DNA of 64,000 nt, from assembly GCF_019279795.1 (NCBI RefSeq), contig NC_056745.1, forward strand, positions 1,490,621,503 through 1,490,685,502, read 5' to 3'. The position numbers were made by a program, and so were the translations under genes. Below, one piece after another: positions 11,281-22,884 of the stretch (the stretch's first letter is position 1; the number at the start of each line of letters is the position of its first letter). The DNA comes from Protopterus annectens (Eukaryota; Chordata; Ceratodontiformes; Protopteridae). The notes under the pieces were generated by a model, which made no database searches, had not been told where the DNA came from, and saw only the letters and a program-made list of their open reading frames with translations.

Positions 11281-12274
11281 CTGATGAGTCATCCCATGTG
11301 TTGTGCCTGAGCAGTGATGTCACCCGTGACCTGCACAATATTCACAATCTGGGGTGGAAGCCCATGTATGTGCCTACAGGAGAAACTACTGTCATTTCAC
11401 CAATGGTATGTGTAGTATGACATGGGATGGCATGTGCCCAACCATCTTGCAGCTGGAGCTCCCATGGCAGAGTGGATGTCAGTTGCAATCTGACTCAAGA
11501 ATGTACATATGGAGGCAACATTTGCCACCAATTCAGGAGCAATGCTCACTCCCTTTCCCTGTACTACAGGGTATTATGCAGATGATCATGCTCTGGACAA
11601 ACGAAGGTACACTCGCCATCTCCATAATGCTGTGTGTTGTGATGCCCGTGCCTGGATCACTGATCTGTGCATCTACTGCTTGATGTAAAGTGTTGTTCCC
11701 ATATCAAGAACAGTCCTGGAGTCATCATAGCACTGGAACACCCTGTATCCTTCGTCTACAGTGGGTATGGCCACCTCAGAGGTGGTGTCTATGTCAATTG
11801 CTTTGTTGACTGCAGGCACAGATGGAGCCAGTGTGGCAGTCCTGGGTGCAGGCTGGATGTCATGCTTTGGTGATGCTATGTGCTCAGCTAGCTCCTCTAC
11901 AGTCAATTGTGCTTGCATATGACCCCTCCCCCTGTAGAATTGCAAACAAGTATGTCATCAGACTGTCCCAGTTGAATGATGCTATCATTATCAGGTACAG
12001 GTGGCCTGCTAAATTCAGTTCTGTTTTGTCCTCTTGTATTGAACCCTCCACCAGTGGAAGCAGTGAACACATGAAAACACATGACATCGCTGCCAGTCCA
12101 CACATACCACCTCCATACCTTCCCTGTGGCATGCATACTAGTACAAAAACAGTGCTATATAATCCATTCATGAATGCACCTTGCATAGCTTTCTGGAAGG
12201 ACAGACATGTGGGTAAGGACTGGACAATCCCCCTCTTCAGGCATGCAGTGGTGCCTGCTCTAGCATACTGTATT
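11281..12274. other. No recognisable gene
   Basis: Open stretches exist on both strands (for example minus 11673-11945, plus 11822-12370), but I recognise no domain. Overlapping frames on opposite strands and lack of motifs argue against a gene. It could be the remains of a DNA transposon; I have no evidence strong enough to name one. Confidence 0.4.
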
Positions 12275-12995
12275 GGGCATTACCAACCTGGTGTTATCCT
12301 TACTGATACACAGGTGCTTGGTGCCAGATCTACTCCTTCATCCAAGCCACCCCCACATATGAACAGCTGATCTTCTGATTGGGCATTACCAAGTTGGTGT
12401 TATCCTTACTGACACACAGGTGCTTGGTGCCAGGCCTACTCCTACATCCAAGCCACTCCCACATATGATGAGCTGATCTTCTGATTGGGCATTACCTTAC
12501 TGCCACACAGGTGCTTGGTGCAGGCCTACTCCTTCATTCAACCACTCCCACATATGATGAGCTGATCTTCTGATTGGGCTTTACCAAGTTGGTGTTATCC
12601 TTACTACCACACAGGTGCTTGGTGCAGGCCTACTCCTTCATTCAACCACTCCCACATATGATGAGCTGATCTTCTGATTGGGCATTACCAAGTTGGTGTT
12701 ATCTTTACTGACACACAGGTGCTTGATTCCAGGCCTACTCCTTCATTCAACCACTCCCACATATGATGAACTGATCTTCTGATTGGGCATTATCAAGTTG
12801 GTGTTATCCTTACTGCCGCACAGGTGCTTGGTGCCAGGCCTACTCCTTCATTCAACCACTCCCACATATGATGAACTGATCTTCTGATTGGGCATTACCA
12901 AGTTGGTGTTATCCTTACTGCCACACAGGTGCTTGATTCCAGGCCTGCTACTACATCCAAGCCACTCATACATATGATGCACTGATCTTCTGGGC
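12275..12995. repeat. Minisatellite, unit about 106 bp, seven copies
   Basis: Units beginning GGGCATTACCAAGTTGGTG start at 12275, 12381, 12487, 12576, 12680, 12785 and 12890. The third unit lacks 17 bp. Each unit contains CACACAGGTGCTTG and CACATATGATGA. Units are full-sequence repeats without unique spacers, so this is a tandem minisatellite. Confidence 0.92.
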
Positions 12996-14741
<1,746 letters not shown>

Positions 14742-14796
14742 TCATGTGTGTATATACGTGTGTGTACATGATGTTCATGTGTGCAACCGTGCATGT

Positions 14797-14866
<70 letters not shown>

Positions 14867-15058
14867 ATATGTGTACATGATGTCCATGTGTGTACACGTG
14901 TGTGTACTTGCGTGCATGCGTGTGTATGTGTGCATGTGTGGATGCTTGTGTGTATATATGTTTGCATGTATGTTTGTGCATGCATGTGTATATGCATGTG
15001 TGCCTGTCTCTGTGTGTGTAGGCACACATGTGTGAGTATAAGTGTGCGTATGCATGTG

Positions 15059-15145
<87 letters not shown>

Positions 15146-15150
15146 ATGTG
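14742..15150. repeat. (GT)n-rich tract, two pure blocks with degenerate centre
   Basis: Pure GT runs at about 14803-14865 and 15063-15144 flank a 200-bp degenerate alternating purine-pyrimidine core (TGTGTACATG, GCATGCATGTG). All frames crossing it are low-complexity Cys-Val or Thr-His. Confidence 0.97.
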
Positions 15151-16074
15151 AGGTAATTTTTCAAATTGTGTCATACTTCAGCTGTGGAAGAGAAGAAGAG
15201 GCCACACTCACCTTAGCCTCCATCAGACATTGCAGTTTCCTCCACATCATAAGTGTCACCAAGGTCTGCCTCGATTGTTAGGAGTGATCTGGAGGGGTCA
15301 CCAATGCTTTCCTTGACTGCGTGTCATAAGGGGTGAAGGTTTCTCTCCTGATGGTGGACCACAGGGCTCTACACTGTTTCCCCATTATCAGTTGCTGAAG
15401 CCTGGCAATGTAGAGCTGTACCACTAACAGGATGTTTGCCTTGGCAACATGCAGTGCCTCCTGGTGCAACCAGCAAGTCCCAACAATTGAGTCTTCAGAG
15501 GAACAACTGGTCCACAACATCAGCCATCCACTACACTTGGGTTTGTTGTCATCTCTACTGGCTTGGCATCTAGCCATGTCAACAGCCTGCCCAGTTATGC
15601 TCTATTCTGTCCAATTTCTTTTTCAGAAATTTCTAGTAGATTAGTATGAGGATCCTTAACTGGATTACTGAGTCACCTCAGAAATAAGATGAACCATCAT
15701 GTTGGCAATTCTCATATCAGGGAACTGGCAGTGACATCTTCAAAGATCTTATAAAATACTTGGTCCATGTACTTAAGTTTCCTTTGTATCTGTCTTCTAC
15801 AGTAACTCATCTGATATTATCCTGTTTTTTAAACTCTGAATCCTAAAATTATGCCCACTCACCCCATTTTCTGTTTTTCTTGTAGACTATGCATATAAAG
15901 ACTACCTTCTCCATCCTTATAATTCATTACATTCCTTCATTTTACCATAGTGGTTACCTCTTCCTGTAAGCTTTACAAGAACTTTATGCATTTTCTAAAC
16001 AGGTCATCAAAACTGTACACCTTACCTCAGATATTCCAATGGCTCCCCCTGGATGAGTGGTACCACCTTATTCA

Positions 16075-16077
<3 letters not shown>
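15151..16077. other. No recognised gene
   Basis: A minus-strand open stretch of 99 codons (15278-15577) and an overlapping plus-strand one show no motif I recognise. The remainder is AT-rich intergenic-type sequence. Confidence 0.4.

Positions 16078-16154
<77 letters not shown>
16078..16154. repeat. (GT)n microsatellite
   Basis: Uninterrupted GT dinucleotides of about 38 units. Confidence 0.98.
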
Positions 16155-16296
16155 ATCGGGAGAAGAGCCTGTTGATTTGCTGAATGCAGTTTCAGCATCT
16201 GTAAAAGGACTGTACTTTTTCTGAAACTATTCATTTACAATGGAATCTGCCATCAATAGTTGTATACTGTAAGTTATAGTATTAAATGCAAAATCC

Positions 16297-16547
16297 TGAA
16301 ATGTCAAACTGTTAAAATTTTACAGCGTTGATCTCAAAATACCTACTAATGGCATACATGTACTACTTACATATACTGCACCAATACACAGCCAGTCAAC
16401 AACCAATATCACTCCCCTGTTAGTGAAACTTGGAAACAAGCTCTAACATGAGTCCTGCAGGGGGAACAAGTTCAGGTCTCTACACATATTGGGGGAAGTA
16501 GGTATTTTGATATCAACATTTTAACATTTCAGCATTTTGACATTTCA
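16297..16547. mobile_element. MITE-like inverted repeat
   Basis: Left arm 16297-16346 (TGAAATGTCAAA ... TCAAAATACCTAC) and right arm 16498-16547 are imperfect reverse complements over about 50 bp, ending internally in a near-perfect 20-bp match. The 150-bp centre has no coding capacity. Length and arm structure fit a non-autonomous DNA transposon; no clear target-site duplication was found, so the superfamily is unknown. Confidence 0.5.
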
Positions 16548-17309
16548 ACATTGTACATCCTGTATTATATCTTTCAGAATATTGCTTTTTAGTAGGTTGA
16601 TATGGACCCATTGTGAGACCTCCAAGTTCGTATATTTAAGTTTAGGGGGTGTTTCCCCAAACTTGGGGCTGCAGGGGTTTTGCAAAGGCAGTTCTAGCAG
16701 ACTTTTTTCAATTTTCTTTTTTACTTTTGCCAAAACTGTCTTTTGCAAGTTGGCATGAATCCATGTGGGTGAATGTCATGCATGCACTCAAGTCTCTCAA
16801 CAGCAGGTACTGTTATGACTCTGTCATAGTCCAAGTTGGCATGAACAACTTGAGATGTTCTCCCTGGACTATATGAAGAGACACATGACTGAGCTCATTG
16901 AATATGTGTCTCAGGCAGGTATGTCCCTAGCCCTAAGCAGCATTCTATCATCACCCAGAATGATGCCTCAATAAAAACATAAAATGATTGACTTTAACAA
17001 TTGGTTTAGTTTCTGATGTAATTCCAGAGGATCCAGTACCTGACAGCCTGGGAAGATATGATCGACAGACCATGATGGTTTGCTAGAGATAACCTGCATC
17101 TGTCTCACTTGGGCTTCAGGCTTTTGGCAAAGGCCCTTGCCTCCCCCATAGTGCCTTTTTAGGAAAAGTCATGAGGTTGATACTACCAACATAAAAATCT
17201 CAACAAAATGCAAATTAAAGATCATGTTGCTAAATGCTCGGAGTCTAAATATGAAACTGCACTCATTGCGAGCATTCTTAACCCTGGAAGATGCTGACAT
17301 TTGTACAGT

Positions 17310-18179
17310 ACAACAAAACAGAGCACTGGATATACAGCTAAACATGCCTCAGAATATCCTAAAGTAAAATGAAACAAATAAACAAAGGCACGAATGTCCA
17401 CACAGTAATTTATTATAAAACAAAAACGTAGTAAAGCTTTCAAGCATTCAACTCTTTATCAATACTTTAAAACAACCTTCTTTGGTTCACTGTTTAAATA
17501 ATTCTTGCCAGCCAATCAAATTAAAAGATTAATTAAGACACTAATCAAACTTTAAAAGCACAGAAGCTCAGTTAAACGTAGGAGTGCTTCATTTTCAGTA
17601 CGGGTTTAATGTTATTAATTTTATTAAGACCCGGTGACATATCAGCTCTAAGAAAATGTGTCCACTTGTACTTAGCAGTCTAAGTCTTACTTATAATGTC
17701 CCCCCCTTTTTTGTTTAAACAGATCCTTTACAGTAGCCTAACTTTAAACGTATGTTCATTCCCATGTTCTATAATATGGTTAGACAGAGCATTCGTCTCT
17801 ATCCCTCTGCGTATATCTGAAATATGGGAAGCTATTCCATCTTTAAACCTACAGTTAGTCTTACCTGTATAAAAACAGGTGCATTTTACACAATTCGCAA
17901 GATAGATAACATTCTCAGTTGTACATGTAGCAAATGTTCTAAACATGAATTTTGTTTTAAGAATAGGATGTTCTAGGATGAGCTACTGTGATTTTAAAGT
18001 ATGATTAGTGTCTCAATTAATCTTTTAATTTGATTGGCTGGCAAGAATTATTTAAACAGTGAACTGATGAAGGTTGTTTTAAAGTATTGATAAAGAGTTG
18101 TATGCGTGAAAGCTTTACTATGTTTTTGTTTTGTAATAAATTACTGTGTGGATGTTCATGCCTTGGTTCATCTGTTTCA
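17310..18179 (-). mobile_element. Penelope-like element with inverted terminal repeats and TSD
   Basis: This 870-bp insertion sits inside the CR1 endonuclease. It is flanked by a 13-bp duplication of target sequence with one mismatch (ACATTTGTACAGT at 17297-17309, ACATTTGTGCAGT at 18180-18192). Arms 17383-17558 and 17992-18166 are inverted repeats of about 170 bp, which fits the pseudo-LTRs of PLEs in inverted arrangement. The interior codes for a GIY-YIG endonuclease on the minus strand; the RT is missing. The right arm carries CTGATGA ... GAAAGC, a degenerate relic of the PLE hammerhead motif. Confidence 0.75.
17728..17946 (-). pseudogene. GIY-YIG endonuclease domain of a Penelope-like element
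   Basis: An open piece of 72 codons with the expected order. VIYLANC (the GIY part) follows an upstream Cys, then CVKCTCFYTGKT (zinc-binding Cys plus the YIG-equivalent), then the Arg helix RFKDGIASH and HISDIRRG, and NHIIEHG. These are typical of the C-terminal nuclease of PLE proteins, which nicks target DNA to prime reverse transcription. The upstream RT domain is absent from this insertion, so it is a remnant. Confidence 0.75.
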
Positions 18180-18192
18180 ACATTTGTGCAGT

Positions 18193-18370
18193 CACAAAAA
18201 CCTGGTTCAAAGCTGCAGAGAGGACCCCAGCCTTACCTAGTTACTCATCCTATCATACATTCAAACACCAAAATGTGGGCAGCAAAGCTAAAGGAGGTGG
18301 AGTTTTAATATATATTAAAAACACACAGACCTCCAGGCTGCTCAAACAGTATGACACACAGGAGACACTT
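18193..18370 (+). pseudogene. CR1-C endonuclease, middle segment
   Basis: Resumes the CR1 copy C ORF2 after the PLE: TKTWFKAAERTPALPSY followed by KGGGVLIYIKNTQTSR, equivalent to the catalytic-Glu region and following strand of the AP-type endonuclease. The Glu of TETW has become Lys (TKTW). Confidence 0.75.
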
Positions 18371-18840
18371 AGGTTCATAGGTTCATAGGTTTATACTAGG
18401 CTATCTGCCCTAAGGCATTTATAAGCCTATCCCAAATTTTTGTGGCTTACGCCACCCCTTATATGAAAAAATACTGTGCCCATTAGTTTGTTGTGCCTCT
18501 GTCCAGCAGTGACACAGAGATGATTCCCGGGATAAACCTACGATCTCCCATCCACAGGTCAAGATTTCTCTTGAACAGAGCCAGCGAGGTGCTCTGCCTC
18601 ACATGGATCGGGATTTTATTCCACAGCATAGGGAGTCTCTGAGTGATAAATCTATCCCTCCAGCACGTCCTATTTATATCCGTGCTAAGGTTTAAGTCGC
18701 TTGCTCTAGTGGTTTTGGTGGATTTGGATTTTTTGAGGTGGAGCATGTCCATTAATTCCGGGTTGGACATGGCCTTGTATGTCAGGCACATGTCACCTCT
18801 GAGCAGACAGTATGCGACTGAATAGAGTTGGAGTTTCTTC
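18371..18840 (-). mobile_element. CR1 3' fragment, inverted, inserted into CR1-C
   Basis: A minus-strand CR1 tail. The 3' terminal repeats (TTCATAGG twice) are at 18371-18390, then the 3' UTR, then the C-terminal ORF2 segment (LKKLQLYSVAYCLLRGD, CWRDRFITQRLPMLWNKIP). It is 5'-truncated at about 18840, where the host CR1 endonuclease frame resumes. No clear long target duplication is seen, as usual for CR1. Confidence 0.8.
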
Positions 18841-19336
18841 AATCTGGTGCAGTTAACCTTGACAAGATCCCTATTCAAATTATAGCTAGCTACAGGCCCC
18901 AAATTTGACTCAAGATGCCCACTTCACCTATTTGGACCTCTTCAAATCTATCACAATTCAACCCTTTACCCTGATCCTGGGTGACTTTAATTACCCAATT
19001 ATAGATTGGAAAAACTACTCATGCCAGGACACAAATGCCCAGAGATTCCTCAATTTTATCAATGCAAATGCCTTGGAACAGCTAGTCGATACCCCCACAA
19101 GAGGTAATAATATCTTGGACTTGATATTAACCAACATGAGTAACCACTGCAGCACCCCTATAGTATCATCCTCCCTGGTAAGATCCAACAATAAAGCAGT
19201 CATGTTCAAATTCACCATTTCCCCTGAACCCCCTTTAACTAGGGTCAAACAAAAAAACTTCTCTAAAGCTGATTACAACCTCCTGAGAGATGGTATAAAC
19301 AGCTTCACATTCCCCCTTCCCCACTGTGGGAACTGA
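18841..19336 (+). pseudogene. CR1-C endonuclease, C-terminal segment
   Basis: Contains LILGDFNYPIIDWKNYS (the GDFN block), NILDLILTN (the D of the RID-equivalent block) and SSSLVRSNNKAVMF (normally SDHK; here S-N-N-K). The last catalytic His motif is therefore altered. Part of the interrupted copy C. Confidence 0.78.
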
Positions 19337-19372
19337 CACCAATGTCCAAATCTACACCAAAGTGCTATATTA

Positions 19373-19373
<1 letters not shown>

Positions 19374-19415
<42 letters not shown>
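19374..19415. repeat. (AT)n microsatellite within CR1-C
   Basis: Pure alternating AT located between the endonuclease and the linker preceding RT. It interrupts the reading frame. Confidence 0.97.
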
Positions 19416-19416
<1 letters not shown>

Positions 19417-19417
<1 letters not shown>

Positions 19418-21447
19418 TGGATTCAGGAATACCTGAGAGGACAAAATCATCCTCCACAAGGAAGAGTAAACCTGTCTGGTGGACATCTGCAATAAATAAA
19501 CTACATAACAAAAGGAAAAAAATGCTGTTCAGGACCAAGAAGGAGCAGTTGCCCAATTGGAAGCAATCTCTCCTTAGACTGAACAAGCAAATAAGGGCAC
19601 TAGTGAAATCCTCTAAAGCCAACTTCAAGTCCAACCTGGCCACATCTGCTAAAGACAATCATAAGGCCTTCTTCACATATGTCCACAATCTCAAAGGAAG
19701 CACCCACATCTGCTCATGACCGGTGGTCAAGGACACTGCATACACAAATGCTGTAGATATAGCCAATCTACTGGTTGACAGATTCAGTGAAAAAACGTTT
19801 CCCCTCTCTCCCCCATCAGTAAATCAGAACATCCCCAGTACCTGCCCCCCACCACTTATCTCTAGGGAACAGGTCATCACTGCCCTCACAAAGGCAAAAA
19901 ATACAGCCTCCATGGGACCCAATAACATCCCAGGCTGCATCCTACATGAACTCAGGCATGAACTTGCAGCACCATTAGGCACCCTATTCAACCAATGCCT
20001 GAGTACTGCCTTTGTCCCAGCCAAGTGGAGGACAGCCACTGTCATCCTTTTACACAAATGTGGAGCACCCACCAATCCAAGAAATTATAGACCCATCAGC
20101 CTAACTAGCCTGATCTGCAAGACCATGGAACAGATATCATGGACCCATTTAACAGGGACACTGGCAACCTCCAAACACTCAACCCCACACAGTTTGGCTT
20201 TCTCAAGGGGAGGTCATGTCTGTTAAATTTGGTTGACTTATTTTAGACAGTCACCAAAACCATGGACAAGGGGATGATGGTGCACACTGCCTACCTTGAC
20301 CTGGCCAAAGCCTTCAACACTATTCCACACTCGGGCATAGTAGATAAACTCTCTCAACTAGGTATCAATCCATAAATTATCAGATGGCTAGCAAACTGTC
20401 TCACTGATAGAACCTACCTAATCAAAATGGGGGAAGCCACCTCAAGCAGTAGACCCGTAACAAGCAGCATACCCCAGGGATTGGTCTTGGGGCCTCTGCT
20501 ATTCGGGATATACTTCACTGAGGTGCAGTCTAAAACCAGTGGGCTATGGCTAACCACGTTTGATGACTGCAAGCTAGGTGCAGTCATCAATTCTCCAGGT
20601 GATGTGGACATCCTCCAAAAGGATCTCACCCAAACAAATGACTGGTGCCAGAAACATGGCCTCAAGCTGAATGCCAAAAAATGCATCATCATCCCCTTTG
20701 GGGAGAGTGATGTCCCCACATATTATCACATTAATAACAATGTCCTAAGTACACAATCACTAGTGAGGGATTTGGGCACCCAGATTGATAGCAACCTGAC
20801 TTTTGACCACCATGTTGCTTCCATTGTATGGAAAGCTTTCTATATGGCCCACCTCATAAGTAAGGGTATCTCATCCAGGGACAAAGAGGTCATAAGATCC
20901 CTGTATTCTTCCCTTATAAGGCCAATTATTGAGTACAACGCCCCCTTCAGCATGTACCTCACAGAGCACATGCAGCAGCTGGAGAGACCACAGAGGTTCC
21001 TCACCAGGAGAATCCATGGCCTCAAACATTTACCATACACAGATATGCTAAAAGCCCTGTCCCTCTACTCAGTTTCATACAGACTCCTGAGAGGTGACCT
21101 CTCCTTTACTCAGTTTCATACAGACTCCTGAGTGGTGACCTCTGTCTGGCATACAAAGCAATCTCAGACACCGCCTTGATGGGACTGCTGCATATCCGCA
21201 AGTCAAGCTCTGCTCGGGCAACCCATATGCACAACCTCAACTTGGTCTGTGACATCGATAGGACTTGTTGGCAGTACAGATTTGTGTCCCAGAGACTCCC
21301 CATCTGTGGAATAGACTCCCCTCTCCACGTGAAGCAGAGTACCTCATTATTCATTTTTAAGTGCAACCTGGATAACTGGATGGGAAACGGAAAATACACC
21401 CCTGTGATTACACCTGTGTCCCTGCTGCACAGGGGCTCTGGGTGCTA
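19417..21447 (+). pseudogene. CR1-C reverse transcriptase
   Basis: Linker with KPVWWTSAINKLHNKRKK, then RT blocks KAKNTASMGPNNIPG, NYRPISLTSLICK, a frameshift near 20215, TAYLDLAKAFNTIPHSG (stop after it at about 20371), QGLVLGPLLFGIYFTEV and the catalytic region. The normal KFADDCKLG is TFDDCKLG, with one codon of the active-site box deleted. The thumb/C-terminal region (MQQLERPQRFLTRRI) is followed by a short internal duplication near 21065-21130. RT would prime from the nicked target; this copy cannot. Confidence 0.85.
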
Positions 21448-21830
21448 ACTTGTCTAAACATGGGCTAAACTCATGTCTAGGCTTATAAGGTCCTCAGGGC
21501 CAATAGCCTAGTAACCCCCTATGATCCTATGATTCTATGTCTGTCTGTCTGTCCTCTCAGTGTTCCTTCACTGCATTACATGATTCAGCCCAGGCGCTAC
21601 CTGCAATTAGCTTGTGCAAAACACACTGAGCTACATTATCCATGTTGAGACAAGACATGCTAGATGCAACTACTTCCTTCATGAATGAGCAACCAGTTGT
21701 CTGCAGTGAATCTGGCCTTTTTAAACAGTTCACCCTTTAACCAAAATAATTTTTTATATTTATAGGAGGCATGAGTGCCATACAGTTAGTTACCATGATG
21801 AAATACCAGATTCAGTTGTTGTTGGTGCGT

Positions 21831-22046
21831 CTTTCGGCTTTTCCTGGTTAGGGGTCGCCACAGCAGAACTCCGGTCCGCTAATGATTGTTAGTAGATTTT
21901 TACATGCCGAGTTGCCGGCCCTGATGCACAACCTTCAACGAAGGTACGCCCATTCACGCAAGTGTCCACACAGAAGACGCTCTAACTGAGAATCGAACAG
22001 GACGTCTTACTGTGAGGAGACAACACTACCGCAGCACCACCACCGC
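21831..22046 (-). mobile_element. V-type tRNA-derived SINE
   Basis: On the minus strand: a tRNA-like head (GGTGGTGCTGCGGTAGTG) with A-box-like sequence and B box GTTCGATT (21991-21998), a central block (TTCTGTGTGGACACTTGCG) like the V-SINE core (typically TTCTGTGTGGAGTTTGC), and a tail GTGGCGACCCCTAACCAGG then AAAAGCCGAAAG. The tail matches the LINE end at 59430-59475. V-SINEs are known from lampreys and fishes. Confidence 0.7.
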
Positions 22047-22267
22047 AGTATTCACATATATTATCCAGTTGATTTCAGGATACCATATAAATGTGCCTTC
22101 TTTGTAAAGTCTGCATGACCTCCATAAGTCCATGTGTGGTTTTGCCTTGGCCAAAGGTGTTGTCAGGCATACTCTTTGTATTCTACTCAGCACATTTTTC
22201 TAGGCATCATTTAGAAACATTGTAAATTTTTCTGGTCATATTCTGTCTACAACTGTCTAAATCAATT

Positions 22268-22450
22268 AGGTTCATAGGTTCATAGGTGTGTACTATGCTA
22301 ATGGCCCTGGAGCCTATATAAGCCTAGCCAAGAAGATTCCTCTGGCATCATGCCACCCAAAGTTAGTTTCCAGTGCCCCTGTCAAGCAAGGTCACTGAAG
22401 TATCCCCAGGGTGAACTTTCTATTGCCCATCCACTCATCAAGATTTAATA
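22268..22450 (-). mobile_element. CR1 3' tail fragment
   Basis: Starts with the CR1 terminal repeats in reverse orientation (AGGTTCATAGGTTCATAGG), then the 3' UTR and the last ORF2 codons (WMGNRK-like). 5'-truncated after about 180 bp. Confidence 0.8.
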
Positions 22451-22884
22451 GGCATATTTAATAGGTACATTGGATGCTTACAGAGAGGTGACTGCTGATT
22501 TAAACACAACATCCTTAGTAGTTTTATGCATACATTTATCATGTTTGGGTGGCAACATTTTCAGAGATGTGACCATTTTTTTAATGCTACATGGATTAGG
22601 AGGCATCAGTAAGAGTTTGTGAGTAAGAACAAAAAAAGGGAGAGTGCAGAATGGAATTTTTTGGACACACCTCTGGCCTAGTATTCCACTTTCTGTGTAA
22701 ATTGGTGATTCTCCACATTACTCAAACATCTACATTCTATTGAGTGTGTCTTTATGTTAGGAGAGACTGGCATCTTTTTTGGGATGAGTTTCTCTACATT
22801 GTGCCCACAGACTACTATGTTAGGCTTCGGCTTCCCCATGACACTGAACTGGATAAAGCAAGTAACTGGAAAATGAATGAATGA
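22451..22884. other. No gene seen
   Basis: AT-rich sequence between two CR1 fragments. A 99-codon minus-strand open stretch (22678-22977) overlaps the antisense of the following CR1 and has no motif. Confidence 0.4.

Larger units (their letters stand above)
16770..21536 (+). mobile_element. CR1 LINE (copy C), 5'-truncated, interrupted by a PLE and another CR1
   Basis: The plus-strand copy starts in the ORF1 esterase domain (HALKSLNSRYCYDSVIVQVG) and passes into the ORF2 endonuclease start near 17225. It is split by insertions at 17310-18179 and 18371-18840 and contains a (TA)n tract at 19374-19415. It continues through RT to the CR1 3' signature (AGCCTAGTAACC, CCTATGATCCTATG) at about 21530. 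Stops, frameshifts and nested insertions show it is dead and relatively old. Confidence 0.88.

Noticed and set aside
11354..12370. Possible DNA-transposon transposase or Myb-like gene
   Set aside because: No recognisable motif on either strand; I could not support a family.
12275..12995. CRISPR-like array
   Set aside because: Whole units repeat without unique spacers in a vertebrate genome; it is a minisatellite. The same applies to the arrays at 41.1, 42.6 and 56.9 kb.
18060..18115. Functional hammerhead in the inverted PLE arm
   Set aside because: CTGATGA and GAAAGC are present, but the 37 bases between them form no convincing stem II and stem I is out of register; the left arm has lost CTGATGA.
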